Notes under the pieces: model-generated
Databases searched by the model: none
Told to the model about the DNA's origin: nothing
The model's input: only the letters and a program-made list of their open reading frames with translations
DNA from: an uncultured Muribaculaceae bacterium
GTDB taxonomy: Bacteria > Bacteroidota > Bacteroidia > Bacteroidales > Muribaculaceae
Length of the DNA: 64,000 bases
Assembly: GCA_905233915.1 (NCBI GenBank)
Contig: CAJOFM010000005.1
Location: forward strand, 38,575 to 102,574
Direction of reading: 5' to 3'
Program-made: the position numbers and the translations under genes
Shown: positions 50,997-59,428 of the stretch, piece by piece
How positions within the stretch are numbered: the stretch's first letter is position 1
Layout of the letters: each line of letters begins with the position of its first letter

Positions 50997-53459
50997 ACGC
51001 AGTTTAGCCCCCAGCTGGGTCTCAAGGTTCTTGATGATCTTGTTCATGATGGCGTCAATCTGCTTGTCGTTGAGGGTCTTCTCGTCGTCCTGCAGAATCA
51101 TGCTGATGGCATAGGACTTCTTGCCTGCCTCGAGCTTCTTGCTCTCATAGACGTCGAACAGGGTCATCGACTTCAACAGCTTCTTCTCGCTAGCCTCGAC
51201 CACACGGCGGATGTCGTCGTAGGTGACCTTGGTGTCCACGAGCAGGGCCAGGTCGCGGCGCAGGGGCAGCGTCTTGGGCAGGTCGGCATACTTGATGTCC
51301 TTCTTCATCGCCAGCTTGCAGGCCAGGTTCCAGTTCACCTGTGCGTAATAGACGGGCTGGTCCACATCGAACTTCTTGGCCAATGCCTCGTCAACAACGC
51401 CCATCACGGCGATGACCTTACCACCGCGGCTGCTGTAGCGCAGGGCGGGGTTCACAGTCTCGTCCTCATGTTGCTCGATGACCAGGTCGCGCAGGTTCAA
51501 GCCCATGTTCACAAACATGTTCTCGAGGTCGGCCTTCAGGTCATACACGTTGAGCGCCCTTACCTTGTCGGCCCACGACTCATCGTGGTTGTTGCCGGTG
51601 AGCCACATCGCCATCTGGGTGCTCTCGCTGTAGGGGGCAAGGGCTTTCTCCTCCTGGCTCACGCTGCCGTCATGGCTATAGACGTTGCCGAACTCATAGA
51701 GGCGCAGGTTGGGGTTCTTGTGATTGATGTTGCGGGCAATGCTCTCCAGTCCGCCGAACAGCAGCGTCTGGCGCATCACGTTCAGGTCGCTGCTCAGCGG
51801 GTTCATAATCTGGACGCAGCGGTCGGCAGGATAGGTCGTCAGACCCTCGTAGTAAGCGCCCACGGTCAACGAGTTGTTCATGATCTCGTGGTAGCCCACG
51901 CTGGTGAGCTGGTTGCTCACGGTCTCCTGCATGTCGTCGCGCCAGTCCACGTCGGTCTTGTTCGACAGGCTGCTATGCACCTCGCTGGTGAACTCGATGT
52001 TGTTGTAGCCGTACACGCGCAGGATGTCCTCGACCACGTCGCAGGGACGGCGCACGTCCACGCGGTAGGTGGGCACGACAAGCTGCATCTTCTCGTCGTC
52101 CTCGGCGGTGATTACCATCTCCAGGCTCTTGACGATGTCGCGGATGACATCGTGGGGAATAGCCTTGCCGATGAGGCCCGTCACATAGTCGAAACGCAGT
52201 TCGACGGGGAAGCCGGGGAAGTCGTGGGCCTTCACATCGATGATGTCGCCACAGATTTCGCCTCCGGCCAGCTCCTTGACGAGCATGGCGGCCAGCTTCA
52301 GATTATAGATGACCTCGTTGGGATCGATGCCACGCTCAAAGCGGAACGAGGCGTCGGTGTTCAAGCCGAAGCGGCGGGCCGTCTTGCGGATCCATGTGGG
52401 GTGGAAATAGGCCGACTCCAGGAACACGTCGGTAGTGCCCTCGGTCACACCCGAGTCCAGGCCGCCGAACACGCCACCGATGCACATCGGCTCCTCGCCG
52501 TTGCAGATCATCAAATCGCGGTCGGACAACGTGCGCTCCACGCCGTCCAGGGTGACGAACTTGGTGCCTGGCGTCACGGTCTTCACCACAATGCGGTCGC
52601 CCTTGACCTTGCTCAGGTCAAAGCAGTGCATGGGTTGTCCGGTGCCCAGCAGTATGTAGTTGGTGATATCCACGATGTTGTTGATGGGACGCTGGCCCAC
52701 GGCGAGCAGCAGGTCCTTGAGCCATTTGGGACTCTCCTGAACCTTCACGCCACGCACGGTCAAGCCGGCATAGCGGGGGCAGGCCTCGGCATTCTCAACG
52801 GTGACGGGGATGCCGCCGTCCTTGCGGTCGATGGCGAACGCGTCCACGCAGGGCTTGTGCAGGTTTCCGTCCATGCCGTGGCGCTTCATCCAGGCCGCCA
52901 GGTCACGGGCCACACCATAGTGCGAGCCGCCGTCGATGCGGTTGGGCGTCAGGTCCACCTCGATGAGGTAATCGTCCTCGATGCCGTAGTAGTCGGCAGC
53001 GGGGGTGCCCACCACAGCGTCCTCGGGCAGGACGATGATACCGTCGTGGCTGATGCCCACGCCAATCTCGTCCTCGGCACAGATCATGCCCAGCGACTCC
53101 TCGCCGCGCATCTTGCTGCGCTTGATGGTGAACTCCTTGTCGCCGTCATAGAGTTTCGTGCCCAAGGTGGCGACGATGACCTTTTGGCCAGCGGCAACAT
53201 TGGGCGCGCCGCACACGATTTGCACAGGGTCATTGCCATCGCCCAAGTCGACGGTGGTGATGTGCAGGTGATCGCTGTTGGGGTGCTCGATGCAGGTCAT
53301 CACTTGACCCACGACCAGTCCACGCAGGCCGCCCTTGATGGTTTCCACTTGTTCCACTGCTCCCACTTCCAGACCCAGCGAGGTCAATGCCTCGGCCACT
53401 TTTTCGGGCGTCAGGTCCGTGTCAATATAGCGTTTGAGCCATTTATAGGATATATTCAT
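50994..53459 (-). CDS. pheT: Phenylalanine-tRNA ligase beta subunit
   Basis: This 821-aa protein is the beta subunit of the alpha2-beta2 phenylalanyl-tRNA synthetase. It has the N-terminal tRNA-binding OB domain (GLVVGQVMTCIEHPNSDHLH, VQIVCGAPNVAAGQKV), B3/B4 editing domain (VDLTPNRIDGGSHYGVARDL), B5 domain, the catalytic-like core (MNPLSSDLNVMRQTLLFGGL) and the C-terminal anticodon-binding FDX-ACB domain (LPLRRDLALLVDTKVTYDDI). Length is normal. The alpha subunit gene is not in this window. A -7-like TAACTTTG is on the minus strand at 53502-53495. Confidence 0.97.
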   Translation of the reverse strand: MNISYKWLKRYIDTDLTPEKVAEALTSLGLEVGAVEQVETIKGGLRGLVVGQVMTCIEHPNSDHLHITTVDLGDGNDPVQIVCGAPNVAAGQKVIVATLGTKLYDGDKEFTIKRSKMRGEESLGMICAEDEIGVGISHDGIIVLPEDAVVGTPAADYYGIEDDYLIEVDLTPNRIDGGSHYGVARDLAAWMKRHGMDGNLHKPCVDAFAIDRKDGGIPVTVENAEACPRYAGLTVRGVKVQESPKWLKDLLLAVGQRPINNIVDITNYILLGTGQPMHCFDLSKVKGDRIVVKTVTPGTKFVTLDGVERTLSDRDLMICNGEEPMCIGGVFGGLDSGVTEGTTDVFLESAYFHPTWIRKTARRFGLNTDASFRFERGIDPNEVIYNLKLAAMLVKELAGGEICGDIIDVKAHDFPGFPVELRFDYVTGLIGKAIPHDVIRDIVKSLEMVITAEDDEKMQLVVPTYRVDVRRPCDVVEDILRVYGYNNIEFTSEVHSSLSNKTDVDWRDDMQETVSNQLTSVGYHEIMNNSLTVGAYYEGLTTYPADRCVQIMNPLSSDLNVMRQTLLFGGLESIARNINHKNPNLRLYEFGNVYSHDGSVSQEEKALAPYSESTQMAMWLTGNNHDESWADKVRALNVYDLKADLENMFVNMGLNLRDLVIEQHEDETVNPALRYSSRGGKVIAVMGVVDEALAKKFDVDQPVYYAQVNWNLACKLAMKKDIKYADLPKTLPLRRDLALLVDTKVTYDDIRRVVEASEKKLLKSMTLFDVYESKKLEAGKKSYAISMILQDDEKTLNDKQIDAIMNKIIKNLETQLGAKLR

Positions 53460-53511
53460 AACGTCGAATAAGATTATAATCGCTTAAAAACGTGCAAAGT
53501 TACAAAAAGTT

Positions 53512-53540
53512 TAGCGTATAGCGTTTATTGTGTAGCGTTT
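53512..53540. repeat. 7-bp-period TAGCGTN array
   Basis: TAGCGTA, TAGCGTT, TATTGTG and TAGCGTT occur in register with period 7, upstream of pheT. Confidence 0.65.
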
Positions 53541-53619
53541 TTTTGCAAGACCCCGTTTTGACAGCACATGCAAGTCGAACTCTCAACTAAAAAACTTAGC
53601 GGCTTAGCGTGAGGCAAAG

Positions 53620-53643
53620 GGCCACGCCAAGGCGAGGCCCTAC
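53620..53643. repeat. Third copy of the 24/25-bp palindromic repeat
   Basis: The 24 bases match exactly 50057-50080, the right arm of the MITE-like element. No partner arm is seen here, so it is a solo copy. Confidence 0.8.
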
Positions 53644-53660
53644 AACGTGTACGCGCGGAC

Positions 53661-53696
53661 AAAAAAAGACGGCCGACGCATCACGCGTGAGCCGCC
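53661..53696 (-). terminator. Terminator of the second LytTR gene
   Basis: An interrupted stem (GGC/GCC and ACGC/GCGT with loop ATCAC) is followed on the minus strand by GTC and seven T residues (53667-53661). Confidence 0.65.
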
Positions 53697-53716
53697 CTCC
53701 ATAAATTAATAATTAC

Positions 53717-54463
53717 TCACTTCGTTAATATTTTACTGTTCACATAGGCCATGAAGGCTTCCTTGTAGTTGTCGCCGATGGGCAGAGAAACGCCATCGCC
53801 GAGCACGACATGGTTCTTCTTGACCTCGCTGATTTTGTCCAGGTTAATGATGAACGAGCGGTGGATGCGCATGAACTTGCTGGAGGGCAGGTGCTCCTCG
53901 ATTTTCTTCATGCTCAGCAACACGATGACGGGTTTGCTCTTGTCCTCGCAGGAGATGCGCAGGTACTCGCTCATGGCCTCGATGTAGTTGATCTTGTTGA
54001 TGCTGATGCGCACGATCTTGTAGTCGCTCTTGACGTAAATGACGCCGTCGTGGGTATCGGCCGATACCTCGACGGTTTCAGCCGACTGCTGGCGTATCTC
54101 GCAAATTTCTTTGATCTTCTGGGCCGCAGACTCGAACTCGTCGAAGCCGTAGGGCTTGAGCAGATAGTCCACGCCGTTAGCCTTGTAACCCTCGATTGCA
54201 TACTCGCTGTAGGCGGTGGTAAAGACGAGAATAGGCCCCTTGATGTGATCAGCTTTTATAGTCTTGGCAAAGTCCAGGCCGTTCAGGTCGGGCATGTTGA
54301 TGTCAAGAAAGATAGCCTCCACCGGCTGGTTGTCAATCACCTGCTGGGCCTCGATGGCACTGCGGCACTGTGCCACCAGCTCCAGGTAGGGCACCTTCTT
54401 GATATAAGTCACCAGTTTCTTGAGCGCCAAGGGCTCATCGTCGATAGCAATACATTTTATCAT
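53717..54463 (-). CDS. LytTR-family response regulator (second pair)
   Basis: This 248-aa protein has a receiver domain (IAIDDEPLA, phospho-acceptor Asp54 in IFLDINMPDLNG, VFTTAYSEYA, YLLKPYGFDE) and a C-terminal LytTR domain (YVKSDYKIVRISINKINYIE, MSEYLRIS, KFMRIHRSFIINLDKI). It is 22 bp downstream of the LytS-type kinase gene at 54486. The pair resembles the one at 31-32.9 kb in domain order but differs clearly in sequence. Targets are unknown; tonB, exbD and exbB lie just upstream on the same strand. Confidence 0.93.
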   Translation of the reverse strand: MIKCIAIDDEPLALKKLVTYIKKVPYLELVAQCRSAIEAQQVIDNQPVEAIFLDINMPDLNGLDFAKTIKADHIKGPILVFTTAYSEYAIEGYKANGVDYLLKPYGFDEFESAAQKIKEICEIRQQSAETVEVSADTHDGVIYVKSDYKIVRISINKINYIEAMSEYLRISCEDKSKPVIVLLSMKKIEEHLPSSKFMRIHRSFIINLDKISEVKKNHVVLGDGVSLPIGDNYKEAFMAYVNSKILTK

Positions 54464-54485
54464 TGTTGTGTCGAGGGTTTAGCGG

Positions 54486-55598
54486 TTATTGATTGTCTTG
54501 GTCGGCACGTGGTCTGATATTGCCCGGGCACTTGGCGGGCAAGTCGAGCCGCACGTCATAATTGTCTTCCTCGTCGCTGATGTCGAGGCTGTAGTCGTCG
54601 CCGTAGATGAGTTCGAGGCGCTTGGTCACGTTGTTGAGTCCCACGCCGCCGTACTCGTGCTTGACGCCGCTCTTGGTGTTGTGGCAGTGGAACAGCAGAC
54701 GTCCGTCCTTGTGTTCAATGCTGATGTCGATGGTCGACGGCTTGTCTATGCCCACGCCATGCTTGAAAGCGTTTTCCACAAAGGGGATGAACACCAGCGG
54801 CACCAGGGCCACATCCTCGCCGCACGACGAGGGGACGTCGAGGTTGATGTTCACGGCATCCATGTAACGCAGTTTCATCAGGTTGAGGTATTTCTTGAGG
54901 AAAATGATGGCACTGTTGAGCGAGACGCAGTGGTTGTCGCTCTCGTAGAGCAGGTAGCGCATCATCCGTGACATGTCCACAATGCTGTCCTTGGCCTGTT
55001 CGGGGTCGATGTCCACCAGAGCATGGATGTTGTTGAGCGTGTTCATGAAGAAGTGCGGATTGATCTGGTAACGCAGATAATCCAGTTCCTGCTTGAGGCT
55101 TTGCTCCTTGAGCTGAGCCAGGTGCTTCTTCTCCTCCTCGCTCAGGCAATAGGTTTTCACACCCAGGTTGGCGCCAAGCATCATGATGACGAGAGCAAAC
55201 ATGCTGATGTCGTGCCTGTCGATGGGTGGACGCCCCTCGGGCGGGGGCGGAGCCATCTCGATGGCCTCGGCTTGACGGGGCCTTTGGAGCGAGTAATGAG
55301 GTTTGTGGATACATTGGGCTGTCTGGAACAGCGCTATCACGATGACGCTACAAGCGATATATCTGGTCACTTTCTTGTTCCTCACCAGCATGGGAGCCAG
55401 GATGTGATTGTGGATGAGGAAAACAATGAAGAAGAACAGCAAGTGAGCCCATGTGTCAAGCAATCCGTTCTTGATCCAAATCGGGTGTTCGGAGTCATAA
55501 TTGACGATGAACTCCAAGAGAGGGGCCAAGAAGATGACAAACCACACAATCGTATAGATGATGGTTTCTTGTTTGGTCTGCTTGTAATAATCGCTCAT
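54486..55598 (-). CDS. LytS-type sensor histidine kinase (second pair)
   Basis: From ATG at 55598 this is a 370-aa kinase; the frame extends to 55628, but that codon is TTG. It has several membrane helices in the first 150 residues (IIYTIVWFVIFLAPLLEFIV, WAHLLFFFIVFLIHNHILAP, YIACSVIVIALFQTAQC, ISMFALVIMMLGANLG). The His_kinase domain follows with His182 in QINPHFFMNTLNNIHALV. The ATP domain has FIPFVENAFKHGV and the GGVGLNNVTKRLEL box. A Pro-rich loop with PPPPEGRPP lies between helices 3 and 4. It is the partner of the LytTR regulator downstream. Confidence 0.92.
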   Translation of the reverse strand: MSDYYKQTKQETIIYTIVWFVIFLAPLLEFIVNYDSEHPIWIKNGLLDTWAHLLFFFIVFLIHNHILAPMLVRNKKVTRYIACSVIVIALFQTAQCIHKPHYSLQRPRQAEAIEMAPPPPEGRPPIDRHDISMFALVIMMLGANLGVKTYCLSEEEKKHLAQLKEQSLKQELDYLRYQINPHFFMNTLNNIHALVDIDPEQAKDSIVDMSRMMRYLLYESDNHCVSLNSAIIFLKKYLNLMKLRYMDAVNINLDVPSSCGEDVALVPLVFIPFVENAFKHGVGIDKPSTIDISIEHKDGRLLFHCHNTKSGVKHEYGGVGLNNVTKRLELIYGDDYSLDISDEEDNYDVRLDLPAKCPGNIRPRADQDNQ

Positions 55599-55744
55599 GG
55601 GCGTAGCGCTGTTTGGAAAATCAAGCAAAGATAATCATACTCTATCGTACTACAAAACTTTTTCAGTCATTCATGCCAATGTATCAATAAACCGCCCCTA
55701 TAGCGGTAGCAATAAGGACGGCTCTTGATATGTAGCGGCACAAA

Positions 55745-56632
55745 TCAGTGCCAGATGTAGGTCACGGTGCCAATGCCCTCGGTCATGGTGTTCTTGGGAA
55801 CCGAGAAGCTGGACTTCAAGGCTGCCTGCTCGCAGGCGCGGCGCACCTCGGGATGCGAGGCGAGGTCGCCCGTGGCGCTGATGGCGTTGGCCTTGATGAC
55901 CTGTCCGCGCGGATTGACGGTGACACGCACGGTCACGCGTCCCGACCATTTACTGTTGGGAACGGGCTTGGCCCAATAGTCGAGGGTGTAACCCACAAGT
56001 CCACCGATGCCAGGCTTGCCGGCCAGCACTCCCTGATTGGAGTTGCCGCTGGCCGTACCTTGCTGGCCTCCCCCATTGCCGCCGCCATTACCAAAGGCGT
56101 TTTTCACCCTATTGCGGGTGGCGTTGCTGGTGGAACTCTTTTGCTCGGTATTCTTGGATTTGGTCTCTTGAGCCTCGGCCTTGCGGTCCTGGGCTTTGGG
56201 TTTCTCAACCTTCTTGTCGTTCTCCTTGGCAGGGCCCGACTTCTTGGGTTCTGTCTCCTTGGGCTGCTCTTTCACCTTGTGGGGTGATTCGGTCTTCTGG
56301 GTAACCAGGGGTGGCGTCTTGTGTGCGACCTCGCCGGCGTCTTCCAGGTCATCGGCATCGATGTCGGGGTCATCGCCCTCATCAGGCGAAGCGCTCGGGT
56401 CGGCCGAATTCTGGTCCATCAGGTCATTCTGAACGTTGTCCATGGTGTTGCCCAGCATTACATATTCACCGCCAAACAAGATGGAATCCTGCGCCAACTG
56501 TGTCAAGTCGGGCAGGTTGGGATCCTGCTCGTAGCGCAGCGTGAAGTGCAGCAGCAGAGCCAGCGTGCCCCCAGTGATCAACAGGGTGAGCAGCAGGGCC
56601 CAAAGGTTATTTTTGCGGCTATCTTCTTCCAT
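55745..56632 (-). CDS. tonB: TonB-family energy transducer
   Basis: This 295-aa protein has one N-terminal membrane helix (LWALLLTLLITGGTLALLLHF), a long Asp/Glu, Lys/Pro-rich periplasmic spacer (about 75-190; EQPKETEPKKSGPAKENDKK) and a Gly/Asn-rich part. A C-terminal domain of about 80 residues follows with the TonB-type pattern (WSGRVTVRVTVNPRGQVIKA, ISATGDLASHPEVRRACEQA). TonB passes proton-motive energy from ExbBD to outer-membrane receptors such as those at 0-12.5 kb. Its start lies 12 bp after the exbD stop. The standard short YP-motif C-terminus of E. coli TonB is not evident, as usual in Bacteroidota. Confidence 0.85.
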   Translation of the reverse strand: MEEDSRKNNLWALLLTLLITGGTLALLLHFTLRYEQDPNLPDLTQLAQDSILFGGEYVMLGNTMDNVQNDLMDQNSADPSASPDEGDDPDIDADDLEDAGEVAHKTPPLVTQKTESPHKVKEQPKETEPKKSGPAKENDKKVEKPKAQDRKAEAQETKSKNTEQKSSTSNATRNRVKNAFGNGGGNGGGQQGTASGNSNQGVLAGKPGIGGLVGYTLDYWAKPVPNSKWSGRVTVRVTVNPRGQVIKANAISATGDLASHPEVRRACEQAALKSSFSVPKNTMTEGIGTVTYIWH

Positions 56633-56644
56633 CGTGGGGATGCA

Positions 56645-57130
56645 TTATAAGTTGTTATCGGCGGGAACAGGTTCCACGACATCCTGGGTGGCAACGGGGC
56701 CGAAGGAGGCCTCGCTGGGCTTGGTGGCGAGGACGATTTTCACGCCCTGCTTGGAGCCCTTGTCCAAAATCTCGACAATCTTGCCGTAGTTCACTTCCTC
56801 GTCGGCATAGACAGCGACAAACTCGTTGGGGTTGCCGGCCTTGAGGGCCTGCATGAAACCTTCGAGCTGCTCGGGAGCGATGGGCAGGAGATCACTCTCG
56901 CCAGCATCGGTCGTCTGAGTGGCATACATGTTGAGCTGCTTGTCAACATAGATGCGCGTCGTGGGCTTGATGGCCGTCTGCTCGCTGCTCTGGGGCAGGT
57001 TCACCTCGAGTGCCGAGGGGAAGACAAAAGTAGATGTGACCAGGAAGAAGATGAGCAGCAGGAAGATGACGTCGGTCATCGATGCCATGCTGAACATCGA
57101 CAGGGTCTTATGTTGTCTCTTGAGTGCCAT
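56645..57130 (-). CDS. exbD: Biopolymer transport protein ExbD
   Basis: This 161-aa protein has an N-terminal membrane helix with the conserved proton-relay Asp (SMFSMASMTDVIFLLLIFFL) and a periplasmic domain (PTTRIYVDKQLNMYATQT, EFVAVYADEEVNYGKIVEIL). With ExbB it forms the proton-driven motor that drives TonB. It lies 12 bp upstream of tonB. The gap to exbB is about 100 bp and is filled by 7-bp-period repeats. Confidence 0.92.
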   Translation of the reverse strand: MALKRQHKTLSMFSMASMTDVIFLLLIFFLVTSTFVFPSALEVNLPQSSEQTAIKPTTRIYVDKQLNMYATQTTDAGESDLLPIAPEQLEGFMQALKAGNPNEFVAVYADEEVNYGKIVEILDKGSKQGVKIVLATKPSEASFGPVATQDVVEPVPADNNL

Positions 57131-57132
57131 AA

Positions 57133-57219
57133 TTCAGTTCTCAGTTCTCAGTTTTCAGTTTTCAGTTTTCAGTTGAGTGCGGATGCCGCTGACAACTGAC
57201 GACTGACAACTGAAAACTT
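57133..57219. repeat. Inverted 7-bp-period arrays inside the exb operon
   Basis: TCAGTTC/TCAGTTT units run at 57133-57174 and AACTGAC/AACTGAA-type units run in the opposite sense at 57189-57219. They can pair in part as a stem. They fill the exbB-exbD spacer, so they are transcribed with the operon. Confidence 0.8.
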
Positions 57220-57229
57220 AATTACTTAA

Positions 57230-58021
57230 TTACTTAGCCGGCTCGTTGAGCAGGTCCATGAATTCCATCGTCTTGCCCTCGAGCTTATTCATCACCTTGT
57301 TAACGCGCGAGGTGAGGTAGTTGTAGGCAAACAGGGCGACAATACCGACGATCAGACCGCCAACAGTGGTCACCAGGGCCTGGTAGATACCGCTGGCCAA
57401 GATGGTCACATTGCTGTTATTGCCTGCACTGGCAAGCTGGAAGAAGGCCTGAACCATACCGATTACGGTGCCCAAGAAACCGATCATGGGAGCACCGGCA
57501 GCCGTGGTGGCCAGCCAGTTGAAGCCCTTCTCGAGCTTGGCAATCTCCATGTTGCCCACGTTCTCGATAGCCACGAGCACGTCGTTCATGGGGCGGCCGA
57601 TACGGGTCACACCCTTCTCAATCATGCGGGAATAAGGGGTATTGGCATCTTGGCAAATCTTCAGGGCCTGGTCCACTTCACCGCGGTGGATCATATCCTT
57701 GATGCGGTCCATGAAGGAGTTGTCCTGACGGTTAGCGCGGTTGATGGCGAACAGGCGTTCAAAGAAAATGTAGATGCTCACGATGGCAAGCAGTGCCAAC
57801 GGTATCATGAGCCATCCACCGGCCATGGTGAGGTCCCATACCGAGAGTTCCTTGACAACGGGTTCGGCAGCGGCAGGGGCGGTTGCGGCAGCAATGGCTG
57901 CGGCGCTGTCGGTGACAACCTGTGCGGCGCTATCGATAGCCTGCTGCACGGTGTCGGCGGCCTGCTGGATCATCGTGTCGGCAGGCGTTACTTGGGCGAG
58001 AATCATGTTAAGGATTGACAT
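57230..58021 (-). CDS. exbB: MotA/TolQ/ExbB proton channel protein
   Basis: From ATG at 58021 this is a 263-aa protein (the frame opens two codons earlier on TTG). It has a hydrophobic, Ala-rich N-terminal part, then three membrane helices: about 68-93 (GGWLMIPLALLAIVSIYIFF), about 167-192 (APMIGFLGTVIGMVQAFFQL) and about 205-230 (TTVGGLIVGIVALFAYNYLT). The conserved helix-2 motif GFLGTVIGMVQAF identifies the ExbB/TolQ family. ExbB forms a pentameric channel with ExbD and energises TonB. The gene lies 55 bp after pdxJ, with exbD and tonB downstream. Confidence 0.92.
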   Translation of the reverse strand: MSILNMILAQVTPADTMIQQAADTVQQAIDSAAQVVTDSAAAIAAATAPAAAEPVVKELSVWDLTMAGGWLMIPLALLAIVSIYIFFERLFAINRANRQDNSFMDRIKDMIHRGEVDQALKICQDANTPYSRMIEKGVTRIGRPMNDVLVAIENVGNMEIAKLEKGFNWLATTAAGAPMIGFLGTVIGMVQAFFQLASAGNNSNVTILASGIYQALVTTVGGLIVGIVALFAYNYLTSRVNKVMNKLEGKTMEFMDLLNEPAK

Positions 58022-58076
58022 ATTCAATTCGTTATGTTTTGGTTATTTCTATATTATTAACGTGAAAAATCAGTTT

Positions 58077-58790
58077 TTATTTCAAGCACTCCTTATAAGC
58101 CTTGATGGTTGCCTCGAGGCCCAGATACAGGGCATCGGCAATCAAGGCATGGCCGATGGAAACCTCAGCAAGATAAGGCACATGCTGCTGGAAGAACTTG
58201 AGGTTGTTCAAATTCAGGTCGTGGCCGGCATTCAGACCCATGCCCACGTTATGGGCAGCCTGGGCGGCAACGACAAACGGAGCCACTGCACGCTCGGGGT
58301 TCTCGTCAAACTCCTCGGCATAGGGGCCAGTGTACAGTTCCACACGGTCGGCACCGGTACGGGCGGCTGCACGGATGTTGTCCACATCGGTTCCCACAAA
58401 AATGCTCGTGCGGATACCGGCCTCTTTCAGGCGGTCAACGATATCGGTCAGGAACTCCATGTTGGCTTCCACGTTCCAGCCTGCCGATGAGGTGAGCGCA
58501 TCAGGAGCATCGGGCACCAGGGTGGCCTGTGTGGGGCGAACCGACAGGACCAGATCCATAAACTGTTCGCTGGGATAGCCCTCAATATTAAATTCGGTGC
58601 GCACCAGGGGGCGCAAGGCAAACACGTCGCTGCGGCGGATGTGACGCTCATCAGGACGGGGATGAACGGTAATGCCGTCGGCACCAAACCGCTCACAGTC
58701 CATCGCTACTTGCTGGACATTAGGGATATTGCCACCGCGTGCATTGCGCAGGGTGGCTATCTTGTTGACATTTACACTCAGGTTGATCAT
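58077..58790 (-). CDS. pdxJ: Pyridoxine 5'-phosphate synthase
   Basis: This 237-aa TIM-barrel enzyme condenses 3-amino-1-hydroxyacetone phosphate with deoxyxylulose phosphate in the DXP-dependent vitamin B6 pathway. Family marks are [73 protein letters not shown] and [18 protein letters not shown]. Length is normal. A -7-like TACTTTTG is on the minus strand at 58841-58834. It probably heads a pdxJ-exbB-exbD-tonB transcript. Confidence 0.97.
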   Translation of the reverse strand: MINLSVNVNKIATLRNARGGNIPNVQQVAMDCERFGADGITVHPRPDERHIRRSDVFALRPLVRTEFNIEGYPSEQFMDLVLSVRPTQATLVPDAPDALTSSAGWNVEANMEFLTDIVDRLKEAGIRTSIFVGTDVDNIRAAARTGADRVELYTGPYAEEFDENPERAVAPFVVAAQAAHNVGMGLNAGHDLNLNNLKFFQQHVPYLAEVSIGHALIADALYLGLEATIKAYKECLK

Positions 58791-58833
58791 GATTAAAATT
58801 AAAGTCTGTTTGTAGTGCTATCTCTACAAACTG

Positions 58834-58841
58834 CAAAAGTA
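58834..58841 (-). promoter_or_regulatory. Candidate pdxJ -7 box
   Basis: The minus strand reads TACTTTTG, 43 bp upstream of the start codon. No clear -33 element is seen. Confidence 0.5.
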
Positions 58842-58898
58842 GCCATATTTTTTCATATAGCTATGATAAGGAATGTGAATTTTTGATAAACTTGGTAA

Positions 58899-58937
58899 CT
58901 AGAGATTCTAGATATTCTAGATGCTCTAGATAATCTG
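58899..58937. repeat. 9-bp-period TCTAGAT array
   Basis: Units ATTCTAGAT (58905-58913 and 58914-58922) and GCTCTAGAT (58923-58931) repeat with period 9, with a degenerate unit on each side. The array lies between pdxJ and dtd. Confidence 0.7.
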
Positions 58938-58946
58938 ACATTCCTG

Positions 58947-59399
58947 TTATTCCTTGAGGCGGCTGTCAATGATGATGGTCACGGGACCGTCGTTGACGAG
59001 CGCCACCTGCATCTCGGCGCCAAAGACGCCGCGTTGCGTCGGCTTGCCCAACAGCTGGGCCACCTCGTCGCAATAGGCCTCATACAAGGGCACTGCCAGA
59101 TCATGGCCTGCCGCATGGATGTAGCTGGGGCGGTTGCCCTTCTTGGTCGAGGCGTTGAGGGTGAACTGGCTCACGGCCAGCACTTCCCCGCCCGCGTCGA
59201 TGATGCTGCGGTTCATTACTCCCTGCTCGTCGTCAAAGATGCGCAGGTTCACGGTCTTTTGCGCCAGCCAGCGCATATCCTCCTCGGTGTCTCCCTCACG
59301 CACACCCACCAGCACCATCATGCCAGGGCCGATGGTGCTGTGCAGTTGTCCGTCGATGGTGACCGAAGCCTCGGTCACCCGTTGTATCACGATTCTCAT
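58947..59399 (-). CDS. dtd: D-aminoacyl-tRNA deacylase
   Basis: This 150-aa protein hydrolyses D-amino acids wrongly attached to tRNA. The family motifs are intact: MRIVIQRVTEASVTIDG at the start, VLVGVREGDTEEDMRWLAQK, the active-site SQFTL in LAVSQFTLNASTKKGNRPS, and NDGPVTIIID near the C-terminus. Length is normal. It lies 29 bp after the ABC-2 permease stop, with a short 7-bp-period repeat in the gap, so it is probably the last gene of that operon. Confidence 0.96.
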   Translation of the reverse strand: MRIVIQRVTEASVTIDGQLHSTIGPGMMVLVGVREGDTEEDMRWLAQKTVNLRIFDDEQGVMNRSIIDAGGEVLAVSQFTLNASTKKGNRPSYIHAAGHDLAVPLYEAYCDEVAQLLGKPTQRGVFGAEMQVALVNDGPVTIIIDSRLKE

Positions 59400-59402
59400 T
59401 TC

Positions 59403-59426
59403 TAACTCCTAAAGCCTAAAGCCTAT
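59403..59426. repeat. Short 7-bp-period array
   Basis: CCTAAAG units (TCCTAAAGCCTAAAGCCTAT) with period 7 fill the gap between dtd and the ABC-2 permease gene. Confidence 0.65.
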
Positions 59427-59428
59427 AC

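Noticed and set aside
51468..53471. Long plus-strand frame (667 codons) opposite pheT
   Set aside because: It is an antisense shadow of a clear pheT gene; its His/Val/Leu/Ala-rich translation matches no family.
55599..55628. Extended N-terminus of the second LytS-type kinase
   Set aside because: The extension opens on TTG; the ATG at 55598 directly precedes the membrane domain.
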